Source of the DNA: Prorocentrum cordatum
Lineage: Eukaryota > Sar > Dinophyceae > Prorocentrales > Prorocentraceae
Reading direction: 5' to 3'
DNA: 64,000 bases
NCBI GenBank assembly: GCA_963575745.1
Contig: CAUYUJ010000751.1
Coordinates: forward strand, 34,440-98,439
The position numbers and the translations under genes were made by a program. Shown here in pieces: positions 31,011 to 40,077 of the stretch (the first letter of the stretch is position 1; the number at the start of each line of letters is the position of its first letter). The notes under the pieces were generated by a model. That model ran no database searches, was not told where the DNA came from, and saw only the letters and a program-made list of their open reading frames with translations.

Positions 31011-31175
31011 AGATGGGGTCGGACGATCGCGCCACATCGCCCGTGCACCGGCGATGCGGCTCGATTTGGAGCCCGACGTTCTGCACGATGGCGTCGCCGA
31101 TGCGCCGCCAGCGTCGCCGATGATCGCCCGTGCATCGGCGATACATCGGCGATGCGGCTCGATCCTCTGACCCCA
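31011..31175. mobile_element. Family J element, copy 1
   Basis: Terminal inverted repeats GATGGGGTCGGACGATCGCGCC and GGCTCGATCCTCTGACCCCATC. The body is made of GCATCGGCGATGC-type palindromes (CATCGCCGATG, GGCGATGC). The family also forms scramblase intron 4 (copy 3) and an intergenic copy at 38877. Confidence 0.8.
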
Positions 31176-31417
31176 TCTACTCGGAGCCTATGTGTGAGGT
31201 CTCTATTACCATGATTTCCCGCTTTCTGCTTTTGGCGCCAGAACTCTGCAAGGCAACTCCCTTTCAAGGCGGGACCCTCACAAAACAGGCAGGCCCATCT
31301 TTGCTGGTCTTTCAATGGGGGCGCTCATTGTGGTGCAAATGACAGCTTATGGGGGCATGTGGGGAGGGGGATATGGGAGGGGCGATGGCAGCATCGCTGC
31401 TGCATCTTTGGTGTACT

Positions 31418-31462
31418 CCTGCCCTCCTCCTCCTCCTCCTCCTCCTCCTCCTCCTCCTCCTG
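31418..31462 (+). repeat. (TCC)n microsatellite
   Basis: About 14 TCC units ahead of a C run at 31497-31508. Confidence 0.85.
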
Positions 31463-31568
31463 CTCCGCCTCCTCGGCGCCCCCGCCGGCCGTGGGCCCCC
31501 CCCCCCCTGGGGTTCGGTGGGGCGTGGGGTAGGGAAGGGTCGGGACACCCCCCGGTGTCAGGGTTCCC

Positions 31569-31773
31569 CCCTGGCTTTATGTCGGGCGTGTCCCCCCACA
31601 GAGGGATTTTCGACGAACCATAATACATCCAACATACCCCGAAAAGGTTAAACAAAAATGCTTGAAAAATAGTCCCCAGACTATTTTTGAAGTATTTTTG
31701 TAGCATTTGTGGGGGATTTGTTTTTTCGTCGAACATCGCCCTGTAGGGGGACAGGCCCGACTTAACCCTGGTG
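31569..31773. mobile_element. Family C TIR element
   Basis: The element is 31577-31765 (189 bp) between CCCTGGCT and CCCTGGTG (six of eight match). Left GTCGGGCGTGTCCCCCCACAG with ATTTTCGACGA; right TCGTCGAACATCGCCCTGTA and GGCCCGACTTAA. Confidence 0.8.
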
Positions 31774-32270
31774 TTGGGTGGGGCGTCGGGTGGGAAAGGG
31801 TCGGGATGCCCCCCGCTGTCAGGGTTTCCCCTCCCTCTCCGGGTCTCTGGCCCGTTCTTACCTGGCGCTCCTCCCCCCCACCCGGGGCACCCCTGTCGGC
31901 CGCGAGGGCGCGCGCGCGGGGGCGGCGCGACCCCTCTGACGCGCGGCGCGTCGCCTGGTCAGCATACCAGGTACGCCAGCATTGCCGAGCCTTTATTTCA
32001 AGCCTTGGCACTTTGGCAGCGAAGCCGAGCCAGCATGGAGCCTCGGCTGAGATCCCAGGCGGCTTAGTGGGACGCCTGCGACACTTTCAGGATGCGTGCT
32101 GGTCCTGCTCCTCCTCCTCCTCCTCCTCCTCCTCCTCCTCCTCCTCTTCCTCCTCCTCCTCTCTCCTCCCCACTCTCCCCCCCCGCCCGCCCTTCCCCCT
32201 CCGCGCTCCTGAGGGATTGAAAACCGGCGTCTTCGAGAATCCGGGATTGAGGATCGCTGATGCATTTTTG
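31774..32270. other. Spacer with (TCC)n at 32105-32165
   Basis: GC-rich; a CCTTTATTTCAAGCCTTGGC stretch at 31991-32010 is unassigned. No supported gene. Confidence 0.4.
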
Positions 32271-32279
32271 CTTCAGCCT

Positions 32280-32480
32280 GATGCTTGCAGTGGAGGCCCA
32301 ACCGTAAGAAACCTTCCACAGGAAACCCAACCCTGGAACCCCAGGGCGTCCCTTTCTTTTTTGCGTGGGAGCGTCGCGCTCTCCACCGTGAGACCATCGA
32401 CACCCCAGAAACCAAGGGTGCCCTGGAGACTTTTTTGATTCGCGGGTCGAGAGCGCACCTCTTCCAGTCGAAGCTAGGCG
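32280..32480 (+). mobile_element. Family T element, copy 1
   Basis: Contains GCAGTGGAGGCCCAACCG, AGAAACCTTCCAC(A)GGAAACC, AACCCTGGAACCCCAGGG and GCGCTCTCCACCGTGAG. The copy at 62325-62508 is the same order in reverse complement. Confidence 0.6.
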
Positions 32481-32782
32481 GGCCGCGCACAGCTTGAATC
32501 AACAAGGAGGGGGGGGGCAGGAGGAGGGGCCTCACGTCAAGGCCAGGAGGGGGCAAAGCCTCCGGAAACAGGCGGTGCCGAAGACGATGTGCTTGCAAAG
32601 GAACGCCTTGCACAGGAACCCGGCGGCGAAGTACCGGAGGAGGCAAAATGGGGTGCCCTGGAGACAAGCAGGGTGTTTTTCGGCCTGAGCCTCCGCTGTG
32701 CTCCTCCGCGGGTGGACGGAATGGCGCAAGCCTCTCGAACCAAAGCTCGGAGGTCCGCGCGGCCTTCCTTGATGGGCTTGTT
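32481..32782. other. Spacer; possible C-terminal exon on the minus strand
   Basis: On the minus strand about 32640-32530 reads as a short hydrophobic, Cys-containing stretch (YFAAGFLCKAFLCK...) ending in a stop. It might be a last exon, but nothing upstream joins it convincingly. Confidence 0.2.
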
Positions 32783-32908
32783 TTCCACCACCACCACCAT
32801 AAGTAGGAGGATGAGGAGTAGGAGGAGTAGGAGGAGTAGGAGGAGGAGGAGGAGGAGGAGGAGGACCCCCTCCCCCTCCAACTGATGGTGGTGGTGGTGG
32901 TGCCTCGC
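32783..32908. mobile_element. Family X element with a GGA core
   Basis: TTCCACCACCACCACCATAAG left and ACTGATGGTGGTGGTGGTGG right are near-perfect inverted repeats. The ~85 bases between are GGA/GTAGGA. Total about 125 bp. Confidence 0.75.
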
Positions 32909-33049
32909 GCGTCCCGAGCGCCAGGCTCAGCCCGCGAACCCGTTCATGGGCATGTCGCTCTTCTCCTGCGGCGCAGAGATTGTCGCTCGCCGTGGGCATG
33001 TCGCTCTTCGCGACTCCGCGCCCAGCTCCGGCGGCGGAGGAGGAGGGGA

Positions 33050-33670
33050 GCCGGAGCCGTCGGGGGGGGCGAGGGGAGGAGGAGGAGAGGGAGGAGGAGG
33101 AGGAGGAGGAGGAGGAGGAGGAGGAGGAGGAGGAGGAGGAGGAGGAGGAGGAGGAGGAGGAGGAGGAGGAGGAGGAGGAGGAGGAGGAGGAGGAGGGAGG
33201 AGGAGGAGGAGGGAGGAGGAGGGAGGAGGAGGAGGAGGAGGAGGAGGAAGGGGAGAAGCAGGAGGAGGAGGACGACGACGAGGAGGAGGAGGAGGAGGAC
33301 AACGAGGAGGAGGAGGAGGCAGATGGGGGAGCAGGAGGAGAGGGGGATGCCGTCTTTTCCACGGCGGGAGGTGCCGCCTCTCGTGCGGCCTCGGCCCTCC
33401 CGGGCGAGGTGCAGCAGAAAGACGGGGTCTGGGGTTCCGGTGGTGATCTGCTTGCGATCTCAGAGGAAGAGGAGGAGGAGGAGGAGGAGGAGGAGGAGGA
33501 GTAGGAGGAGGAGGAGGAGGAGGAGGAAGAGGAGGAGGAGGAGGAGGGGTAGGGGGAGGGGGAGGAGGGGGAGGGGAGGAGGGGGAGGAGGGAGGAGGAG
33601 GAGGGAGGAGGAGGAGGAGGAGGAGGAGGAGGAGGAGGAGGAGGAGGAGGAGGAGGAGGAGGAGGATCAG
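33050..33670 (+). repeat. Long (GGA)n purine tract, two blocks
   Basis: 33070-33345 and 33465-33668 are almost uninterrupted GGA on the + strand, separated by about 120 bases of non-repeat DNA. This is the longest microsatellite here, and all open frames over it are artefacts. Confidence 0.95.
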
Positions 33671-34930
33671 GAGTTGACGTTTTTGTTCTCTGCTCGCGTT
33701 GGTCGCGCACTGCTTTCTCTCGCGCGAAGGCGTCAGGCACCCCGCCAGAGCCTGCCCAGTGCCGAAACAAAAAAGGATTGGACGCCCATGCCCGGGGAAG
33801 GGAGAACGGGGGTCGGGGGGTCCGGAGGTCCAGGTCTCGAAAGCACGGAGGCGCGCCCCCTTCGGGTGCAGACCGGTCATCGCCCTGGCTGGGGGCGCCG
33901 ACCAGCCAGGGGCTGACGACGGGACGGGGCCGACAGGGGGCACGCCTACGCTAGGGTGGGGTCGTGTTGACCGACGGCGACCCCGCCGCCAGCGTTCAAC
34001 GTCGAACGCCGCTGGCGACCCATAGTCGGTCGATGGTTGACGATTGGACGTTTTGAAAACTGCCGATCGTTCAAGGTTGAAAGATCCACGTGGTGTGAGT
34101 CAGGAGCAAACGCCGGAGTCTGCACGGCACGAAGCTGCCACATGCAGACATCCGCCTGCAAAAATCTTCGGCCGCGAGCTGCTCCGAAGCCCGAGCCGAA
34201 GGGCCCAGGGCTCCCAGGAGGAGAGGGGGGGGGGAGGCGGACGAGGAGGGCGAGGGGGGAGGGAGAGCGAGGATGGAGGGGGGGAGAGGGGTGGTGGGAG
34301 TAGGGAGGAGGAGGGAGGGAAGAGGAAAGGGGGGAGGCGTGGTGGGACTAGGGAGGAGGAGGGAGCCCGAGCGAGTTCCTGCTGATTTTCTGCGCATTCC
34401 AGGCGAGGAGGACTGAACAATCTCCGTCCGCGCCCGCGCCGAGGCGGCCTCTTCACCGCCGCGGCCGGCGCGCTGTGCGGCGGGGGCGCCGCAGGCGCGG
34501 GCATGCGTCCGCCGCCATTGCCGGGCCGGAAGCCTTCGCTGCGGCCGGTTGTCGGGTGTTGCCAGACGTGGGCTCCGAGAGCTCCACCGGTATGATCTTT
34601 GCAATCCGGGCGTGTCTCCTCGATAGCGGCCTCCAAGGACCGTGGTCGGGCCCTGCGAGCGCCATGCGAAGCGCACCCGGGGCGAGAACTTGGGCCGGGG
34701 GAGTGGGTCGGGATCTCTGGGGCCCCGGACTGGAAGGCAGCACGTCGGCGGATGTCAGGGCTCTTGGCCCAAGGTGCTCCCAGGTTGCCGCTCCGTACTC
34801 GGAGGCCCTGGGGCCCTCTGCCTCGGAGGGAGATCCCGGAGGGCCCCGCGCGGCGCGCAATAGTCATATCTGGTCCGCACGTCAGCTTCGCAAGCTACGG
34901 GTCGACGTTCGCGCGGCGATGCTCCGGCGT
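33671..34930. other. GC-rich spacer, no gene identified
   Basis: Includes a CGCCAGCGTTCAACGTCGAACGCCGCTGGCG palindrome (about 33989-34019) and a GGA tract at 34210-34370. 34440-34590 is open in several frames and ends in CCG|GTATGA, but no family is recognised. Confidence 0.4.
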
Positions 34931-35012
34931 CAGTCCGCCGTAAATCCGATGTAGTCCGACGTGAGCCCGACGTAAATCCGAGGTAGATCCGACGTAGATC
35001 GGGTCTCGATTT
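34931..35012 (+). repeat. TCCGACGTARA 11-12-mer tandem repeat
   Basis: About seven units such as TCCGCCGTAAA, CCCGACGTAAA and TCCGACGTAGA. Confidence 0.7.
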
Positions 35013-35129
35013 TCCGCGCGAGGCGTCCGGGATTGTCTTCATAACTCTGTGGCCTCGGCAGGAGTGCTCTGGAGGCAGTGCTCTCCCCTGTGGAAGACCT
35101 GGGGGCGCCCTGGGCCTTGGACACGTGGC

Positions 35130-35300
35130 CCCCCCCGAGTCTTCTTCGTCGTCGTGTTCGTCGTCTGTGGTGTGTCCGTCGTCGTTGTCGTCGTCGTCGT
35201 CGTCCTCGTCGGTCTCGTCGTCCTCGCCGTCGTCGCGTTCGTCTTCGTGCTCTTCATCTTCGTTGTCTACATCGTCGTCACGATCCTCGTCTTTGTCGTT
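35130..35300 (+). repeat. (GTC/TCG)n microsatellite
   Basis: Imperfect TCGTCGTCG triplets over about 170 bases. Confidence 0.8.
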
Positions 35301-35790
35301 GGCAGGTCGGAGTTCCCGTTCTCGTGCGGTCGGACATGAACCTCGCACGGATCGCCTGAGAGGAGGGAGGAGCAGAAGGAGGCATGTTGGGAGGGGGTTC
35401 TTGAGCCCGCAGCAGGACGGGAACCGCGGCGAGCCCCTCCTCGGGCAGCCTGTTCGCCAACTTGGTCTTCGTGGGGTCGCGGGGGCCTCCTCGGAGACCT
35501 CCCGGGGCCTCCCTGGGAGTTCATCACGAGGCGTCCTGGGCTCGCCTCCAGGGGGCCTCTCTGGGCCTCTGGCGGCACGCGTGGGGGCTCCCGGTGGGGC
35601 CGTCGTTTGGGGGGGCATCTCGCGCCCCTCTCTGGGACTCTTCCGCTCGTCTTGGACGGGAGGAGGAGGAGGAGCAGGAGGAGGAGGAGGAGGAGCAGGA
35701 GGAGGAGGAGGAGGAGGAGGGCCGTCCAGGGCCGTCTTCTAGGCCTATGTGGGGGCCTCCTGGGCCGTCTTGAACGCCCTGGATGCCGAA
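35301..35790 (+). repeat. Family G satellite with an internal GGA tract
   Basis: GGGCCTCCTCGG/GGGCCTCTCTGGG repeats around (GGA)n at 35660-35722. Confidence 0.6.
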
Positions 35791-36261
35791 GAGCAGACGT
35801 GTGCCGCACAACTGCCCCATCTGAAGGCCCCAACGGGCGTCCTCCGGGAGCCCTCCTGCTTCCGCCTGCCGTCGCCCTTCTCCTCTCCGCCCTCCAGGCT
35901 CCGCTCCTTCCTTCGCTGTGTTCATAGCTTCTTCCCACGTGTGTCCCCCCTCGTTCCCCAAAAGGCGCCTCCAAGGTGGCCCCCGCTGGACCCCGATGCG
36001 CAAGTGCGGTCCCAGAGGGCCCCGAGACGGCCGCGAGGCAAGAGACCGCAATGGCAGTTTCGCGTGCTGTGGCAGCGCAGGCAGCCCAGCTGTAGCACTT
36101 CAGACCTGCTCTCAAAATGCAAAAATGGGTGACGTTTGTCAAGGCCCCCTCTGATGACCGGGAGGTCACTCTCGCTCACAGCTGGGTCCGCCAGTCCAGA
36201 TTCTCGAGGTGCGAGGGTTGTCTTCGCGTCCCTCGGTTGGCGCGCGCCCCTCAGTCTGGCC
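35791..36261. other. Spacer, no gene identified
   Basis: No repeat family or coding signature recognised. Confidence 0.4.
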
Positions 36262-36386
36262 ACCGTCGCGGATTTCTTGGATCCGCGCTGGGCCCCCCGA
36301 CGGCGCCTCTGGCACCGCCCCTGGCGCGCTCCGCGCGCCAGGGAGGGGGGCCCAGCGCAGATCCAAGAAACCCGCGCGGAGCACCA
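36262..36386. mobile_element. Family I hairpin element, copy 2
   Basis: CGCGGATTTCTTGGATCCGC left and GCAGATCCAAGAAACCCGCG right, with the GGCGCGCTCCGCGCGCC inner palindrome. Confidence 0.75.
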
Positions 36387-36934
36387 ACAGTTTATGTTCA
36401 TACCGTTTCTCCTTCCTTTGGAGGTGCCTCCCCACCTCCCAAGGCCTCCTCGTGAAGTTCCGACAGCACACACCCATACCCATAGGGGGGTCGGAGAGGG
36501 CTATGGGTGCGTGTTGTCGGATGGGGGTCCCCGCTCGAACGGGAGCGTTCCCCAGGGTCCGACAAGCCGCACCCATGCCCATAGCCAGTCCTCCTCCCAA
36601 CGGCCCCCCTATGGGTATGGGTGTGTGCTGTTCGTTCGCATCCCCGAGCCTCTGCTCTGGGCGGCGTTGTATGAGCGACACGCCTCGGTCAGTGACCCTG
36701 CAGTCGTCACTGGTCGGTGGAGTTGCGCTGGGAATAACCCCCTCGAGGGGAAGCGGATCGGGCGGTCTTCGCGCAGGAAAAACAAAAAAAAAAAACGCCT
36801 CGGTCAGTGACCCGCGGTGCGGTGCCGGCCTCTCGGCCGCCGCTGCCTGCTTCCTCTCTGGGCGTGCAGGCCTCCGCCCTCATTGGCGGCCGCACCGGCG
36901 TGCCACTCTCGCCGCTGTGTGCTGCAGCAGGAGG
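36387..36934. other. Spacer with CACCCATACCCATAGGGGG inverted pieces
   Basis: ACACACCCATACCCATAGGG (36469) and CCCTATGGGTATGGGTGTGT (36608) are inverted repeats about 140 bases apart, so 36469-36628 may be one more short element. Confidence 0.45.
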
Positions 36935-36980
36935 AGGATAGGAGGAGGAGGAGGAGGAGGAGGAGGAGGAGGAGGAGGAT
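36935..36980 (+). repeat. (GGA)n microsatellite
   Basis: About 15 GGA units next to a family N copy. Confidence 0.85.
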
Positions 36981-37128
36981 AAGGTACCCATGCCGCTATC
37001 TGTCCCTCGGTTTCCCCCTGTTGGGCCTCCTGGGAGGCCCTCGCCGCCACCGCTGGATTCGCCCCGAGATTCTGGTCGGAACTCACCTTCGGGAGAGGGG
37101 TCTGGGAAGTGGCGGCATCGGTGCATTT
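36975..37128 (+). mobile_element. Family N element, copy
   Basis: AAGGTACCCATGCCGC, then GCCTCCTGGGAGGCCCTCG, CCGCTGGATTCGCCCCGAGA, TTCTGGTCGGAAC and GGCGGCATCGGTGCATT, as in the copy at 13846. Confidence 0.6.
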
Positions 37129-37249
37129 TGGCTTCCCTGCTTGTGTCCGTCGCCCTGCGGCCCTCCCTGCTTCGTGCCCTCCCGGCCGCCGCGGTTTGGT
37201 TTGTCAGAGGTGGCAGGCCTCCGCTGGCAAGACGGATCCTCCTCGCTCT

Positions 37250-37420
37250 TCCCTGCTGCTTCTTCCTCCGCCCCTCGCCCCATCCTCCTCGCCACTCCTC
37301 CTCGCTCCTCGCTCCTCCTCGCTCCTCGCCCCTCCTCCTCGCTCCTCGCCCCTCCTCCTCGCTCCTCCTGCCTCCTCGCTCCTCCTCGCTCCTCCTCGCT
37401 CCGCCGCCCCTCTCGGCTCC
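37250..37420 (+). repeat. CTCCTCGCTCCTC pyrimidine-rich repeat
   Basis: Repeated TCCTCGC and CTCCTCGCCC; mirror-type relative of the GGAGCGAGGAG tract near 63000-63500. Confidence 0.75.
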
Positions 37421-37566
37421 ACGGGGGCCCGCCGGGGCGGGCGCCCTGCGCGCCTCGGCCCCCCCCTCTGCGCCGAGCGGGCGGCGGCTCGTAGCCGCCG
37501 CCCTGCGCCGCCTGCTTGAGCGTCGAGGGCTGTGCACGCGCACCGAGCCAGCCGGGCCCCATCCTG

Positions 37567-37803
37567 TCAAGCAGTGGCGAAGCGTCCTGGCTCGCCCGAT
37601 CGCCCTACCAAGCAGTGTTCTAAGGACCTTCTGTGGTTTCCACGGGATGCTCTCAGAGCATGTCTGGTTGAGATTGGCTTGTTTTAACACGTCGGGCTGA
37701 GGTTCTAAGAACATGGTTGATGTTCTTAGAGAACATGTTGGGGTTCCGAGAGCATTTCGTGGTAGGAATATAGGAATGCCGGGACGGTCGGTCCCTGCCC
37801 AAT
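37567..37803 (+). mobile_element. Family B element, copy 4
   Basis: AAGCAGTGGCGAAGCGTCCT start, GTTCTAAGGACC, TTCTAAGAACATGG and GTTCTTAGAGAAC blocks, GCCGGGACGGTCGGTCCCTG end. A family C element begins eight bases further on. Confidence 0.8.
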
Positions 37804-37985
37804 CCTGGGCTTAAGGCGGCCCTGCCCCTCTACAGGAGGAATATATTCGAGAACAGTCACAAAAATAGTATGGGGACGGTTGTGTTTATTATTTTTGGAC
37901 TAGTTAGTGGGGGCTTTGTTCGGATGTTTTTGATTTGTCGTCCAAACTTCGCCTGTCGGAGGGCATGCCCGACATAATCTTGGGC
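37803..37985. mobile_element. Family C TIR element, 7/8 target duplication
   Basis: The element is 37811-37977 (167 bp), flanks TCCTGGGC and TCTTGGGC. Left TTAAGGCGGCCCTGCCCCTC; right GGCATGCCCGACATAA. Confidence 0.85.
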
Positions 37986-38004
37986 CCATGATCAGGGCTC
38001 CTTT

Positions 38005-38215
38005 CGGCTCCTCCGATTCGATTCGATTCGATTTCGATGGCCTCCGATTGCGAGTCGATTCGGCTTGGGACTCCGACTCGGACTCCGATGTCCTATTGGA
38101 GGCATAGTGCTCTGCCGATTTTCGCCGATGCGACTTTTCCCGAGTCGGCTGCCGATTTCCGCAGATCCGATTCATTTCGATCGCCGATCCGACTCATCGA
38201 TTCGATTCTGCGCTA
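38005..38215 (+). repeat. CCGATTCGATT-type degenerate repeat
   Basis: CGATTCGATTCGATT and GACTCCGACTCGGACTCCGA runs, then looser CCGATTT units. Confidence 0.65.
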
Positions 38216-38279
38216 TCCGGCGTGATCGGTACACGCGTGGCACCCCGCAAGTGTGGATAAGAGAGAGGGGGCGGGCGAG

Positions 38280-38388
38280 TGTTGGGTCGCGGGGTGAGTC
38301 GCGCGTTGGGACGCAGGGTGGGTCGCGGGGTGGGTCGCAGGGTGGGTCGCGGTGTGCATCGCGGGCGGGTCGCGGGCGAGAACGCCAG
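38280..38388 (+). repeat. GGGTCGCGGGGT 12-mer tandem repeat
   Basis: About nine units of GGGTCGC(G/A)GGGT. Confidence 0.8.
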
Positions 38389-38876
38389 CATTGCTGCAAG
38401 AACCGCAACACATCAAGCAGAGTCCGCCGGACGGAACGCCGTCCAGTTCTGCCGCGCGTCCAGGCACAATGCATGATCGTTCGGCCCCCTCACTCCGACG
38501 TGCATCTGCCTCCCGGCGAAACAAGAAGGGCGTCAGGCCTACAGTCGGCCCGGATTAGTTGGTCGACACTGCCAAATCAATGGTACCTTTGTGTCCTGTG
38601 TCTCGCGACCCATGCTCTCTTGCATTCCTGTGGCGATGTGGCCCTCGGAAGTGTCTTGTGTCCTCTCGCGTATCCTGTCCAATGAAGTCCGACTGTATGG
38701 ATGGGTTTTGCCCGGATCGGTGTAGGTGTGCACGGTCCTCACTCTTCAGCTTTTGGGCGCCGCGGTCCTCCTGTTGCCCCGAGGGCCGCGGGGCCAGGCG
38801 GAGGCCCTCCCAGATCTCAGCTGTCCTTGGGCGGTCGGGTGCCTCTCGGGGGAGGAAGAGGCACTCGAGGACTCCC
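38389..38876. other. Spacer, nothing seen
   Basis: Low-repeat DNA without a recognisable exon. Confidence 0.4.
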
Positions 38877-39057
38877 AGATGGGGTCGGAGGATCGAGCCG
38901 CATCGCCGATGCATCGCCGATGCGGCTTGATGTGGGGCCCGATTTGCTTCACGTCGGCGTCGCCGATGCATCGCCCACGTCGGCGTCGCCGATGCATCGC
39001 CGATGCATTGCCGATGTGGCGCGATCCTCGGACCCCACCTTCTCGGACCCCATGTAG
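38877..39057. mobile_element. Family J element, copy 2 (intergenic)
   Basis: GATGGGGTCGGAGGATCGAGCC left; GCGCGATCCTCGGACCCCAC with CTTCTCGGACCCCATG right. The body is CATCGCCGATGCATCGCCGATGC repeats. Confidence 0.8.
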
Positions 39058-39065
39058 GAGGCCTC

Positions 39066-39178
39066 GAGGTACCGATACCGCTAGCCATCCCTATGTCGCC
39101 ACGGCTAGATTCGCGTCGAGACCCTGGTCAGAACACACCCTTGGAGAGGTCCAGGGAGCGTTGGTACCGGTACCTGTT
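39066..39178 (+). mobile_element. Family N element, short copy
   Basis: GAGGTACCGATACCGCT left and GGTACCGGTACCTG right, with CGCCACGGCTAGATTCGCG inside. Confidence 0.55.
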
Positions 39179-40077
39179 TGTCCCCCCACGTTCGGTTGCT
39201 TCCGACCTGGTTTGGGTTGTCCGGGTCAGCCAGAGCTCGGCGAGCGTTTCGGCACGGCGGCTGCTAGTGACATGATGTGGCCTCCCGTGGGGCACGATAC
39301 GACCACGTTGGCGCTGCCGCAGAGTCTCGGCGGGCGTTCTCTTATCTTTTGCTGCTCAGGGAGCAAGGCGGATGGGGCCAGCTCGAAAGCGGCGGTGCGA
39401 ATCTTGGGGCGAGAGTTCTGCTCTTGGTCTCTTCACCGTCGGATGCCAGGGGGCAGGGCGGCCAGGGATGGCAACAGATGTCAGTCGGATTGGGCCGATC
39501 TAGGTCGGATCTGAGCGCAAATGGGCTTCCAGGAGGTCCGCCTGCTGGCTGCTCGATCATGGGCCCCTTTGTCAAACGCCTCGGTCCAGCACTCACGCAG
39601 CACACCACCGTGGGCAGCAGCAGGGAGACCGCCGATGGCCGACCGGCGACGAGGTCTCGATGGTCGAGCACGCAACCCGGGGCGTCCACAGGGGCGCCAA
39701 GATCCCCGCGCCTCGCGGCCTGGGTCGCGAAGGTGCCCTCGGGCGGCCGCTCGGGGGCGCGAAGAGAAGCGCGCGGCACACCTCGCGAGGCGCGAGGCGC
39801 GGAAGCAGGTGCATGGCTCTCGCCTGCCTTCACAGCCCACCGCAGCTCCCCCAAAGTGAAGCCCAGGAGCCGCCTCCAGCAACCGACGAGCTCTACCCTC
39901 GGCCGCCGACGACGAGGACCAGAGTTGCCCTGCCCCATGAGGCCGTAGCAGGAGGATGCCTGGCCTCGCCCGTGGCCTTCGGGGAGCCCAGCCGACCGCG
40001 GCGCCCGCGAGATACACTTTGCTCCATATCGCCCCGCCGCCACGAAGTGCCGACTCCGGCGGACCGGCCCGGCGCAC
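39179..40077. other. Region upstream of the scramblase gene
   Basis: GC-rich, low in short elements. It may hold the 5' UTR and promoter; no TATA box is seen, as usual in dinoflagellates. The long open frames here have no recognised domain. Confidence 0.35.

Noticed and set aside
33050-33670. Several 160-410-codon open frames of poly-Glu/Gly/Arg on one strand and Ser/Pro/Leu on the other
   Set aside because: They are direct translations of GGA/TCC triplets, open in all frames, with no other coding signal. The same applies to the frames over 6786-7345, 8255-8880, 9472-10074, 62460-63704 and similar tracts.
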